A stretch of 64,000 nucleotides of DNA from Streptomyces sp. NBC_00539. GTDB lineage: Bacteria > Actinomycetota > Actinomycetes > Streptomycetales > Streptomycetaceae. Below the pieces are notes generated by a model that saw nothing but the letters and a program-made list of their open reading frames with translations, did not search any database and was not told the DNA's origin. Position 1 is the first letter of the stretch. Every line of letters begins with the position of its first letter. Location: NCBI RefSeq assembly GCF_036346105.1, contig NZ_CP107811.1, positions 1,364,001 to 1,428,000 of the forward strand. The letters run 5' to 3'. Positions 52,080 to 60,053 of this stretch are shown one piece after another. The position numbers and the translations under genes were made by a program.

Positions 52080-52499
52080 GTGACCACATCGAGCGACAGC
52101 CACCTCACCCGGATCACCGCTCCCGAGGGCGTCGCCCCGAGCCCCCAGTACAGCCACGTCGTCCGGGGGACGGGGACGTTCGTCGCCGTCTCCGGGCAGT
52201 GCGCGTTCGACGAGAAGGGCGAGGTGGTGGGTGTGGGCGACGCCGCCGCCCAGGCGCGACAGGTGTTCGAGAACCTGCGCCGGTGTCTGGAGGCGGCCGG
52301 GGCCGGCTTCGAGGACGTGGTGAAGCTGACCTACTTCGTCACGGACCTGGCCCACCTGCCCGCCCTGCGCGAAGCCCGCGCCGCCGTGATCCCGGCGGAC
52401 CGGCTCCCCGCCTCCTCGGCGTTCCAGGTCGCCGCCCTGGTCCACCCGGAACTCCTGATGGAGGTCGAGGCCCTCGCGATCGTCCCGGCGGACCGCTGA
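52080..52499 (+). CDS. RidA/YjgF-family protein
   Basis: The 139-residue protein has the RidA outline: APEGVAPSPQYSHVVRGTGTFVAVSGQCAFDEKGEVVG, then QVFENLRRCLEAAGAGFEDVVKLTYFVTDLAHLPALREAR, and ASSAFQVAALVHPELLMEVEALAI. The substrate arginine of enamine deaminases (in the RxA... segment) is replaced here: PELLMEVEALAIVP keeps only EVEA. It may therefore bind but not deaminate 2-aminoacrylate-type enamines. GTG 52080 has AGGA nine bases upstream; GTG 52074 is possible. It converges on the HEAT-repeat gene. Confidence 0.85.
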   Translation: MTTSSDSHLTRITAPEGVAPSPQYSHVVRGTGTFVAVSGQCAFDEKGEVVGVGDAAAQARQVFENLRRCLEAAGAGFEDVVKLTYFVTDLAHLPALREARAAVIPADRLPASSAFQVAALVHPELLMEVEALAIVPADR

Positions 52500-52515
52500 C
52501 CCCGTCCCGGGGTCA
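52497..52515. terminator. Hairpin sharing both stop codons of convergent genes
   Basis: TGACCCC (52497-52503) pairs with GGGGTCA (52509-52515) around a five-base loop. The left arm starts with the RidA stop TGA; the right arm is the complement of the HEAT-gene stop (52515-52513). The convergent genes therefore end inside one palindrome. Confidence 0.7.
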
Positions 52516-53085
52516 GCCGGCCGACCCGTCCGGGGCGGGCAGCGCGCGCAGGGCCTCGGTGGCCGCCACCGCGAGGCGGGGGTGGGACTGGGCACGGGTG
52601 AGGACGTCGCGGGCGCGGGGGTCGGCCAGCGCGCCGAGGCCTTCCACGCAGGCCAGGGCGACGCGCCAGTACGGGCTGTGCGGCGCCAGGAGCCGGGAGA
52701 GGGTGCGGATCAGCGCGGGCGCCGACTCGGGGGCCCGCAGGGCGGTGAGCAGGCGGACCGGGTGCAGGGCGTAGGCGGTGCGCAGTTCGTTCGTCGCCAG
52801 GGCCGCCGCCGCGCGGGCGGTGCGGGGGTCCCCGAGAACGGCGAGCGCCTGCGCGGCGGCCTCGCAGCGCGGCGGGTCCCGGTGGTTGAGCAGCAGCACC
52901 AGTGCCTCGAAGGCGCGCCGGTCCCCCGCCATCCCCAGCCGGTAGGCGGCCAGTTCACGCGCCCACAACGGCCGTCCGGGCGAAGTCAGGGCCCCCGCCA
53001 GCCCGTCGGGCCCGGCCGCCAGCAGCGCCTCGTACTCCGCCGACCGTCCCGCTTCACTACCCAGCCGCTCCAGCACGTCGTTCAC
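52513..53085 (-). CDS. HEAT-repeat protein
   Basis: The 190-residue protein is built of HEAT-type helix pairs: LAGALTSPGRPLWARELAAYRLGMAGDRRAFEALVLLLNHRDPPRCEAAAQALAVLGDPRTARAAAALA and RVALACVEGLGALADPRARDVLTRAQSHPRLAVAATEALRAL. Such scaffolds bind other proteins. It starts at GTG 53085 after GGGTGG. There is no catalytic motif. A partner cannot be inferred from neighbours, which are the convergent RidA gene and the divergent fadB-like gene. Confidence 0.82.
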   Translation of the reverse strand: MNDVLERLGSEAGRSAEYEALLAAGPDGLAGALTSPGRPLWARELAAYRLGMAGDRRAFEALVLLLNHRDPPRCEAAAQALAVLGDPRTARAAAALATNELRTAYALHPVRLLTALRAPESAPALIRTLSRLLAPHSPYWRVALACVEGLGALADPRARDVLTRAQSHPRLAVAATEALRALPAPDGSAG

Positions 53086-53411
53086 GCTGCCACCCTAGGC
53101 CCGCAGCGGTGTACGTCACACGCGTTTGTCATCCCCGTGCTCTGGCCAACGGGTTACCGACGAGTTACGCTCCCTTCAACACGTACGGGACCGGCCTGGT
53201 GACGCAGCCGCCCCGTACCAGTCGGTCCGGTACCCCAGGTACCGCGAGCCCCGTACCGCGTGTTCGGGTACGGCGTTCCACCTACGGCGTGGCCCCGGGA
53301 CAGGGTCCGCCGTCCTCCCGCCCTTCGGGCATCTCTGTGCGGAATCCCCGGCCGCGTGCTGTGCGCCGCGCGCCGCCCCCAGTCGTCACCCTCTTCCACT
53401 GGAGTCCCGCG
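53086..53411. other. 326-bp promoter region of the hydroxyacyl-CoA dehydrogenase gene
   Basis: No gene is seen. At 53153-53168 lies GTTAC-cgacga-GTTAC, an imperfect version of the GTTAC-N6-GTAAC dyad often found before actinobacterial fatty-acid genes (one mismatch in the right arm). Further downstream several GGTACC/GTACC words recur (53215-53275). The rightward promoter must lie here. Confidence 0.4.
53153..53168. promoter_or_regulatory. Candidate fatty-acid-type regulatory dyad
   Basis: GTTACCGACGAGTTAC: left arm GTTAC, right arm differs by one base from the perfect GTAAC. It lies between divergent HEAT-repeat and 3-hydroxyacyl-CoA dehydrogenase genes. The link to a fatty-acid regulator is inferred from similarity to dyads I know from actinobacteria. 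Confidence 0.3.
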
Positions 53412-55214
53412 ATGGACCGTCCGTCCACGTCCAGTCAACCCACCCTCCAGACCGTCGCCGTCATCGGTCTCGGCACGATGGGCACCGGCATCGCCGAGGT
53501 GCTCGCCCGGGCCGGCCGCGAGGTCATCGGCATCGACGTCAGCGAAGGCGCCGCCCGCAGGGCCACCGCCGCGCTGGCCGCCGCGACGGCCCGGTCCGTC
53601 GCCCGGCAGCGGCTCACCGAGCCCGAGCGCGACGCCGTGCTCGCCCGTTTCCGCACCTTCACCGAGCTGGGCGCCGCCGCCGACGCCGACCTCGTCATCG
53701 AGGTCGTGCCCGAGGACTACGCGCTCAAGCAGCGGCTCTTCCGCGAACTCGACGCGATCGTCCGCCCGGACACCATCCTGGCCACCGGCACCAACGCCCT
53801 GTCGGTGACCCGGATGGCGGCCGAGTCCCAGCGCCCCGAGCGGGTCCTGGGCCTGCACTTCTTCAACCCTGCGCCGGCGATGAAGCTGGTCGAGGTCGTC
53901 TCCTGCGTGCTGACGGCCCCGCCCGCCGTCCAGGCGGTCACCGAGCTGGCCCGCGAGCTCGGCAAGGAGCCCGTGGCGGTCGGCGACCGTCCCGGTTTCG
54001 TCGCGGACGGCCTGCTCTTCGGCTACCTGAACCAGGCCGCCGCCATGTACGAGTCGAAGTACGCCTCCCGCGAGGACATCGACGCGGCCATGCGGCTCGG
54101 CTGCGGACTTCCGATGGGCCCGCTCGCACTGCTGGACCTGATCGGCGTGGACACGGCCCGTACCGTCCTGGAGGCCATGTACGCCTCCTCCGGCGACCGG
54201 CTGCACGCACCGGCCCCGATCCTCGGGCACCTCGCCGAGGCGGGCCTGACCGGGCAGAAGGCGGGGCGCGGTTTCTACACGTACGAGGCCCCGGGCAGCC
54301 CGGTGATCGTGCGGGACCTCCAGACCCCGCTGGACGGGTCGCTGCTCGGCGCGGGCCGCGCGGTCGCCTCGGTCGGCGTGGCCGGCTCCGGCACCATGGC
54401 GAGCGGTATCGCGCAGGTCTTCGCGCAGGCCGGCTACCCGGTGGTGCTGGCGGCCCGCAGCCAGGAGAAGGCGGAGGCCGCGAAGGCCGCGATCGGCAAG
54501 TCCTTGGGCCGTGCGGTGTCCAAGGGCCGGCTGACCGAGGACGGCGCGGCCAAGACCCTGGCCCTGATCACCCCGGCGGGTTCGCTGGATGCCTTCGCCG
54601 ACGTGGACCTGGCGGTGGAGGCCGTCGCCGAGGACCTGGCGGTCAAGCAGGAGCTCTTCGCGGGCCTGGACAAGGTCTGCAAGCCGGGCGCGGTGCTCGC
54701 CACCACCACCTCCTCGCTGCCGGTGATCGCCGTGGCGCGTGCGACCTCGCGCCCGCAGGACGTGATCGGCATGCACTTCTTCAACCCGGCGCCGGCCATG
54801 AAGCTGGTCGAGGTGGTCCGTACCGTCCTGACCGCCGAGGACGTCCACGCCACGGTCCGCGAGGTCTGCGGGAAGGTCCGCAAGCACGCGGTCGACTGCG
54901 GGGACCGGGCCGGTTTCATCGTCAACGCGCTGCTGTTCCCCTACCTGAACAACGCGATCAAGATGGTCGAGGAGCACTACGCGGGCATCGACGACATCGA
55001 CGCCGCGATGAAGCTGGGCGGCGGCTACCCGATGGGGCCCTTCGAGCTCCTCGACGTGGTCGGCCTGGACGTGTCCCTGGCCATCGAGAAGGTCCTCCAC
55101 CGGGAGTTCCGCGACCCGGGCCTGGCGCCCTCGCCGCTGCTGGAGCACCTGGTCGCGGCGGGCTGCCTGGGCCGCAAGACCGGCCGCGGATTCCGTGAGT
55201 ACGCCCGCCGGTGA
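53412..55214 (+). CDS. Fused two-domain 3-hydroxyacyl-CoA dehydrogenase
   Basis: The 600-residue protein contains two copies of the 3-hydroxybutyryl-CoA dehydrogenase fold: residues 12-295 and 318-598. Each has a Rossmann start (VAVIGLGTMGTGIA, VGVAGSGTMASGIA) and HFFNPAPAMKLVEVV. The second copy keeps the full catalytic set (S434, H454, E467, N505). The first keeps H149 and E161 but has N128 for Ser and D199 for Asn. The second half should form or use acetoacetyl/3-hydroxybutyryl-CoA to feed crotonyl-CoA to Ccr. ATG 53412 follows GGAG. The TetR gene follows after 196 bp, then ccr. Confidence 0.9.
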   Translation: MDRPSTSSQPTLQTVAVIGLGTMGTGIAEVLARAGREVIGIDVSEGAARRATAALAAATARSVARQRLTEPERDAVLARFRTFTELGAAADADLVIEVVPEDYALKQRLFRELDAIVRPDTILATGTNALSVTRMAAESQRPERVLGLHFFNPAPAMKLVEVVSCVLTAPPAVQAVTELARELGKEPVAVGDRPGFVADGLLFGYLNQAAAMYESKYASREDIDAAMRLGCGLPMGPLALLDLIGVDTARTVLEAMYASSGDRLHAPAPILGHLAEAGLTGQKAGRGFYTYEAPGSPVIVRDLQTPLDGSLLGAGRAVASVGVAGSGTMASGIAQVFAQAGYPVVLAARSQEKAEAAKAAIGKSLGRAVSKGRLTEDGAAKTLALITPAGSLDAFADVDLAVEAVAEDLAVKQELFAGLDKVCKPGAVLATTTSSLPVIAVARATSRPQDVIGMHFFNPAPAMKLVEVVRTVLTAEDVHATVREVCGKVRKHAVDCGDRAGFIVNALLFPYLNNAIKMVEEHYAGIDDIDAAMKLGGGYPMGPFELLDVVGLDVSLAIEKVLHREFRDPGLAPSPLLEHLVAAGCLGRKTGRGFREYARR

Positions 55215-55410
55215 TCCGACTCCCGGGCGTCCTGACGCCCGGGCCCGCGAGCCGGATGCGTGGGGAGGGCTCTTCGGGTCCGCCGGACCCTCACGGCGGA
55301 CGAACCCTCCCGACGAGCACTGTGTGCCCAGTGCCGGTCCTCCCCCGCATCCACCTCTGTCCCACCCCCCTCAGGCGCGCTCTCCTGCGCGAATGAAGTA
55401 CTTTCGCTCT

Positions 55411-56223
55411 ATGTCCCAGCCCGCCAAGACCTCGCCCCGCGCCGCCACGGCGTCCGACGCCCCGGAGAGCGCGGCCGGCACCAAGGCGGCCGCGCAGCGG
55501 CTCAAGATGCGCCGTGAGCTGGCGGCTGCCGCCATGGAGCTGTTCGCGACGAAGGGGTACGAGGCCACGACGGTCGACGAGATCGCCGCGACCGCAGGGG
55601 TGGCCCGCCGGACCTTCTTCCGGCACTTCCGGTCCAAGGAAGAGGCGATCTTCCCGGACCACGACGACACCTTGACCCGCGCCGAGGCGGTCCTCGACGT
55701 GGCCCCGGCGCACGAGCACCCGCTCGACACGGTGTGCCGGGGGATCAAGGAAGTCATGAAGATGTACGCCGCCTCGCCCGCGGTGTCGGTGGAGCGCTAC
55801 CGGCTCACCCGTGAGGTGCCGGCGCTGCGGGAGCGGGAGATCGCCTCGGTGGCCCGGTACGAGCGTCTGTTCACGCGCTACCTGCTGGCCCACTTCGACG
55901 AGCAGGACCACAACGACGGCAACGACGATCCGCTGCTGGCGGAGGTCGCGGCCTCGGCGGTGGTCACGGCGCACAACCACGTGCTGCGGCGCTGGCTGCG
56001 TGCGGGCGGCCAGGGGGACGTGGAGGCGCAGCTGGACCACGCCTTCTCCATCGTGCGCAAGACCTTCGGTTCGGGGATCGGCGCGGGCCGTACCCTCACG
56101 GGCCCGCCGGCCGCGCCGGCGGCGGTCCGCACGGAGGGCGAGGTGCTGGTGGCGGTCGCCCGCACGGACGCCCCGCTCGACGAGGTCATGCGGACCATCG
56201 AAGAGGCACTCAAGAACAAGTAG
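55411..56223 (+). CDS. TetR-family regulator of the ethylmalonyl-CoA cluster
   Basis: The 270-residue protein has a TetR HTH (RRELAAAAMELFATKGYEATTVDEIAATAGVARRTFFRHFRSKEEAIFPDHDD) after an N-terminal Ala/Lys-rich tail. The C-terminal ligand domain (VERYRLTREVPALREREIASVARYERLFTRYLL) is of a type seen in actinobacterial lipid regulators. It lies between the hydroxyacyl-CoA dehydrogenase gene and ccr in the same direction. ATG 55411 (MSQPAK) is preferred; 55393 is possible and neither has a clear ribosome site. A terminator hairpin follows, so ccr is probably read from its own promoter, with this regulator as the obvious candidate repressor. Confidence 0.85.
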   Translation: MSQPAKTSPRAATASDAPESAAGTKAAAQRLKMRRELAAAAMELFATKGYEATTVDEIAATAGVARRTFFRHFRSKEEAIFPDHDDTLTRAEAVLDVAPAHEHPLDTVCRGIKEVMKMYAASPAVSVERYRLTREVPALREREIASVARYERLFTRYLLAHFDEQDHNDGNDDPLLAEVAASAVVTAHNHVLRRWLRAGGQGDVEAQLDHAFSIVRKTFGSGIGAGRTLTGPPAAPAAVRTEGEVLVAVARTDAPLDEVMRTIEEALKNK

Positions 56224-56249
56224 CGACTCTGGTCACACCAGGCCGGCCC

Positions 56250-56280
56250 AGGGCCGCCCCCCGATGCGGGGGGCGGCCCT
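56250..56280 (+). terminator. Terminator after the TetR gene
   Basis: AGGGCCGCCCCCC (56250-56262) pairs with GGGGGGCGGCCCT (56268-56280), loop GATGC, followed by TCCGTTT. It lies 27 bp after the TetR stop and separates it from ccr. Confidence 0.8.
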
Positions 56281-56618
56281 TCCGTTTGTCCGGGTTGCCC
56301 CTACTCGCCGGTAACTCTGATCGATCATCGCTCATCTGCGCAGGTCAAATGGCAAATGAGAGAAAGTTTTGGCACGCGGTGCCTTGCTGAGTGACACGGG
56401 GTGCCATACGTTGAAGTGGTCCGGATGTCCCCGCGATCCACGTCCAACCGGCACGGACCGCGCCCCGGATGCCTGCGTCACCAGGCCCCCGTACGCCCCA
56501 CCACAGGCGTCGCCGCACCACCGCTTTCGCCGGACCGACGGCACCACACCACACCCGTACCGCGCAGCCGCGTATCCCCTCAGCGCACCCTCATCAGCGC
56601 TTAGCCGGAGGCAATACC
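56281..56618. other. 338-bp ccr upstream region
   Basis: Contains no gene. An AT-rich patch (TCAAATGGCAAATGAGAGAAAGTTTTG, with two CAAATG words) at 56344-56370 precedes the inverted repeat at 56371-56383. It probably holds the ccr promoter and a long leader. I do not see a cobalamin riboswitch (no clear B12 box), though the operon depends on B12. Confidence 0.5.
56371..56383. promoter_or_regulatory. Candidate operator upstream of ccr
   Basis: The 13-bp perfect inverted repeat GGCAC-GCG-GTGCC lies about 235 bp before the ccr start, just after an AT-rich promoter-like patch; another GTGCC follows at 56402-56406. It could be the site of the neighbouring TetR regulator. Only symmetry and position support this. 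Confidence 0.4.
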
Positions 56619-57956
56619 GTGAAGGACATCCTGGACGCGATCCAGTCGCAGGCCGCAACGGCCGCCGACTTCGCGGCCCTGCCGCTCCCCGACTCGTACC
56701 GCGCGATCACCGTGCACAAGGACGAGGCGGAGATGTTCGCCGGGCTCACCACCCGCGAGAAGGACCCGCGCAAGTCCCTGCACCTCGACCAGGTCCCGGT
56801 GCCGGAGCTCGGCCCGGGCGAGGCCCTCGTGGCCGTCATGGCCTCGTCGGTCAACTACAACTCCGTGTGGACCTCGATCTTCGAGCCGGTGTCCACCTTC
56901 AGCTTCCTGGAGCGCTACGGGCGCCTGTCGGAGCTCACCAAGCGCCACGACCTCCCGTACCACGTCATCGGCTCCGACCTCGCGGGCGTCGTGCTGCGCA
57001 CGGGCCCCGGCGTCAACGCCTGGCAGCCCGGCGACGAGGTCGTCGCGCACTGCCTGTCGGTCGAGCTGGAGTCCTCCGACGGCCACAACGACACGATGCT
57101 CGACCCCGAGCAGCGCATCTGGGGCTTCGAGACCAACTTCGGCGGCCTGGCGGAGATCGCACTCGTCAAGTCGAACCAGCTGATGCCCAAGCCGGACCAC
57201 CTCAGCTGGGAGGAGGCCGCCTCCCCCGGCCTGGTGAACTCCACCGCCTACCGCCAGCTGGTCTCGCGCAACGGCGCCGGCATGAAGCAGGGTGACAACG
57301 TCCTGATCTGGGGCGCCAGCGGCGGCCTCGGCTCCTACGCCACCCAGTTCGCGCTGGCCGGCGGCGCCAACCCGATCTGCGTCGTCTCCTCCCCGGAGAA
57401 GGCCGACATCTGCCGTGCCATGGGCGCCGAGGCGGTCATCGACCGCAACGCCGAGGGCTACAAGTTCTGGAAGGACGAGCAGACCCAGGACCCCAAGGAG
57501 TGGAAGCGCTTCGGCAAGCGCATCCGCGAGCTGACCGGCGGCGAGGACATCGACATCGTCTTCGAACACCCCGGCCGCGAGACCTTCGGCGCGTCTGTCT
57601 ACGTCACCCGCAAGGGCGGCACCATCACCACCTGCGCCTCCACCTCCGGCTACATGCACGAGTACGACAACCGCTACCTGTGGATGTCCCTCAAGCGGAT
57701 CATCGGCTCGCACTTCGCGAACTACCGCGAGGCCTGGGAAGCAAACCGCCTGATCGCCAAGGGCAAGATCCACCCCACCCTTTCGAAGGTGTACTCGCTG
57801 GAGGACACCGGCCAGGCCGCCTACGACGTCCACCGCAACCTCCACCAGGGCAAGGTCGGCGTCCTCGCCCTGGCCCCCGAGGAGGGCCTGGGCGTGCGCG
57901 ACCACGAGATGCGGGCCAAGCACCTGGACGCGATCAACCGCTTCCGCAACATCTGA
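56619..57956 (+). CDS. ccr: Crotonyl-CoA carboxylase/reductase
   Basis: The 445-residue medium-chain reductase converts crotonyl-CoA, CO2 and NADPH to (2S)-ethylmalonyl-CoA. Counting from GTG 56619, which has GGAGG upstream, residues N81, F170, E171 and H365 all match the CO2-binding residues known from the Kitasatospora enzyme, so the enzyme should carboxylate. The nucleotide loop is IWGASGGLGSYATQF (230-244). It is the first gene of a run with meaA-like mutase, lyase, hydratase and dehydrogenase. Ethylmalonyl-CoA is also an extender unit for polyketides, so it links primary and secondary metabolism. Confidence 0.97.
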   Translation: MKDILDAIQSQAATAADFAALPLPDSYRAITVHKDEAEMFAGLTTREKDPRKSLHLDQVPVPELGPGEALVAVMASSVNYNSVWTSIFEPVSTFSFLERYGRLSELTKRHDLPYHVIGSDLAGVVLRTGPGVNAWQPGDEVVAHCLSVELESSDGHNDTMLDPEQRIWGFETNFGGLAEIALVKSNQLMPKPDHLSWEEAASPGLVNSTAYRQLVSRNGAGMKQGDNVLIWGASGGLGSYATQFALAGGANPICVVSSPEKADICRAMGAEAVIDRNAEGYKFWKDEQTQDPKEWKRFGKRIRELTGGEDIDIVFEHPGRETFGASVYVTRKGGTITTCASTSGYMHEYDNRYLWMSLKRIIGSHFANYREAWEANRLIAKGKIHPTLSKVYSLEDTGQAAYDVHRNLHQGKVGVLALAPEEGLGVRDHEMRAKHLDAINRFRNI

Positions 57957-58001
57957 CAGCCGACACGTCCGATCGTTCAAGGGCCAAAGGGACAGCCTGA
58001 G

Positions 58002-60053
58002 ATGACAGAGCGCCAGAAAGACCGACCGTGGCTCATGCGGACGTACGCCGGCCACTCCACGGCCGAGGCGTCCAACGAGCTGTACCGCCGCAACCTCGCC
58101 AAGGGCCAGACCGGCCTGTCGGTCGCGTTCGACCTGCCGACGCAGACCGGCTACGACCCCGACCACATCCTCGCCCGCGGCGAGGTGGGCCGGGTGGGGG
58201 TTCCGGTCTCCCATCTGGGCGACATGCGGCGGCTGTTCCAGGACATCCCCCTGGAGCAGATGAACACCTCGATGACGATCAACGCCACCGCCATGTGGCT
58301 GCTGGCGCTCTATCAGGTGGCCGCCGAGGAGCAGGGAGCGGACATCTCCAAGCTCCAGGGCACCACCCAGAACGACATCGTCAAGGAGTACCTCTCGCGC
58401 GGGACGCACGTCTTCCCGCCCGGTCCCTCGCTCCGCCTGACGACGGACATGATCGCGTACACGGTCAACCACATCCCCAAGTGGAACCCGATCAACATCT
58501 GCTCGTACCACCTCCAGGAGGCGGGGGCGACCCCGGTCCAGGAGATCTCGTACGCGATGTCCACCGCGATCGCCGTCCTGGACTCGGTGCGCGACTCCGG
58601 GCAGGTCCCGGAGGAACGTTTCGGTGAGGTGGTCGCCCGTATCTCCTTCTTCGTGAACGCGGGCGTCCGCTTCATCGAGGAGATGTGCAAGATGCGCGCC
58701 TTCGGCCGGATCTGGGACCAGGTCACCCGCGAGCGCTACGGCATCGAGGACGCCAAGCAGCGGCGCTTCCGGTACGGCGTCCAGGTCAACTCCCTCGGAC
58801 TGACCGAGGCGCAACCGGAGAACAACGTCCAGCGCATCGTGCTGGAGATGCTCGCGGTCACGCTCTCCAAGGACGCCCGGGCCCGCGCCGTGCAGCTGCC
58901 CGCCTGGAACGAGGCGCTGGGCCTGCCCCGGCCCTGGGACCAGCAGTGGTCTCTGCGCATCCAGCAGGTCCTGGCGCACGAGAGCGACCTGCTGGAGTAC
59001 GAGGACATCTTCGCCGGATCCCACGTCATCGAGGCCAAGGTCGAGTCGCTGGTGGCCGAGTGCCTGGCCGAGATCGACCGGATCCAGGAGATGGGCGGCG
59101 CGATGGCCGCCGTCGAGTCCGGGTACCTGAAGGGCGAGCTGGTCGCCTCGCACGCCGAGCGGCGCGCCCGGATCGAGGCCGGCCAGGACAAGATCGTCGG
59201 CGTCAACTGCTACGAGCAGACCGAGGAGAACCCGCTCACGGCCGACCTGGACGGCGCCATCATGACGGTCGACCCGGCCACCGAGGCGCTGACCGTGGAG
59301 CGGATCGTCCGCTGGCGGGCCGAGCGGCAGGAGTCCTCGGACCGGCAGGGGAACGGCGACCCCTTCGTCTTCCCGACGGTGATGCAGGCCCTGGACCGGC
59401 TCAAGGAGGCCGCCGCCGGGACCGAGAACCTGATGGAGGCCACCTTGGAGTGCGCCCGCGCCGGTGTCACGACCGGCGAGTGGGCCAACGCCCTGCGCGA
59501 GGTGTTCGGCGAGTTCCGCGCCCCGACCGGGGTCTCCTCGGCCCCGGTGGCGGTCACCGCCGAGGAGGGCACGCCGATGGCCCTGGTCCGCGAGAAGGTC
59601 GCCCGTACCGCCGAGGACCTGGGCTCCGGCCGGCTGCGCCTGCTGGTCGGCAAGCCGGGTCTGGACGGGCACTCCAACGGCGCCGAGCAGATCGCCGTAC
59701 GTGCCCGCGACGCCGGGTTCGAGGTGGTCTACCAGGGCATCCGGCTGACCCCCGAGGAGATCTCCTCGGCGGCGCTGGCCGAGGACGTGCACTGCGTGGG
59801 ACTGTCCATCCTGTCCGGCTCGCACAGTGCGCTCGTGCCGGACGTGCTGGAACGCCTCCGCAAGGCGGGGGCGGGTGACATCCCCGTGGTCCTCGGCGGC
59901 ATCATTCCGAACGCCGATGCCATCGCCCTCAAGGCGGCCGGAGTGGCCGCCGTGTTCACACCCAAGGACTTCGGTATCACGGAGATCATCGGCCGTATCG
60001 TCGACGAGATCCGGAAAGCGAACAAGCTCGACCCTCTGGAGGTCCCCGCATGA
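58002..60053 (+). CDS. Ethylmalonyl-CoA mutase (B12-dependent)
   Basis: The 683-residue protein isomerises ethylmalonyl-CoA to methylsuccinyl-CoA using adenosylcobalamin. Substrate-domain motifs include RPWLMRTYAGHSTAEASNELYRR and LSVAFDLPTQTGYDPDHILARGEVGRVGVPVS; the C-terminal B12-binding domain has KPGLDGHSNGAEQ with D555-x-H557-x2-G560. The gene is often called meaA in streptomycetes. ATG 58002 lies 45 bp after the ccr stop with AGGGA nine bases before. Its stop overlaps the lyase gene (ATGA), so these are coupled. Confidence 0.95.
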   Translation: MTERQKDRPWLMRTYAGHSTAEASNELYRRNLAKGQTGLSVAFDLPTQTGYDPDHILARGEVGRVGVPVSHLGDMRRLFQDIPLEQMNTSMTINATAMWLLALYQVAAEEQGADISKLQGTTQNDIVKEYLSRGTHVFPPGPSLRLTTDMIAYTVNHIPKWNPINICSYHLQEAGATPVQEISYAMSTAIAVLDSVRDSGQVPEERFGEVVARISFFVNAGVRFIEEMCKMRAFGRIWDQVTRERYGIEDAKQRRFRYGVQVNSLGLTEAQPENNVQRIVLEMLAVTLSKDARARAVQLPAWNEALGLPRPWDQQWSLRIQQVLAHESDLLEYEDIFAGSHVIEAKVESLVAECLAEIDRIQEMGGAMAAVESGYLKGELVASHAERRARIEAGQDKIVGVNCYEQTEENPLTADLDGAIMTVDPATEALTVERIVRWRAERQESSDRQGNGDPFVFPTVMQALDRLKEAAAGTENLMEATLECARAGVTTGEWANALREVFGEFRAPTGVSSAPVAVTAEEGTPMALVREKVARTAEDLGSGRLRLLVGKPGLDGHSNGAEQIAVRARDAGFEVVYQGIRLTPEEISSAALAEDVHCVGLSILSGSHSALVPDVLERLRKAGAGDIPVVLGGIIPNADAIALKAAGVAAVFTPKDFGITEIIGRIVDEIRKANKLDPLEVPA

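Noticed and set aside
56281-58001. Cobalamin riboswitch upstream of ccr or the mutase
   Set aside because: No B12-box-like conserved core could be seen in the ccr leader, and the ccr-mutase gap is only 45 bp.
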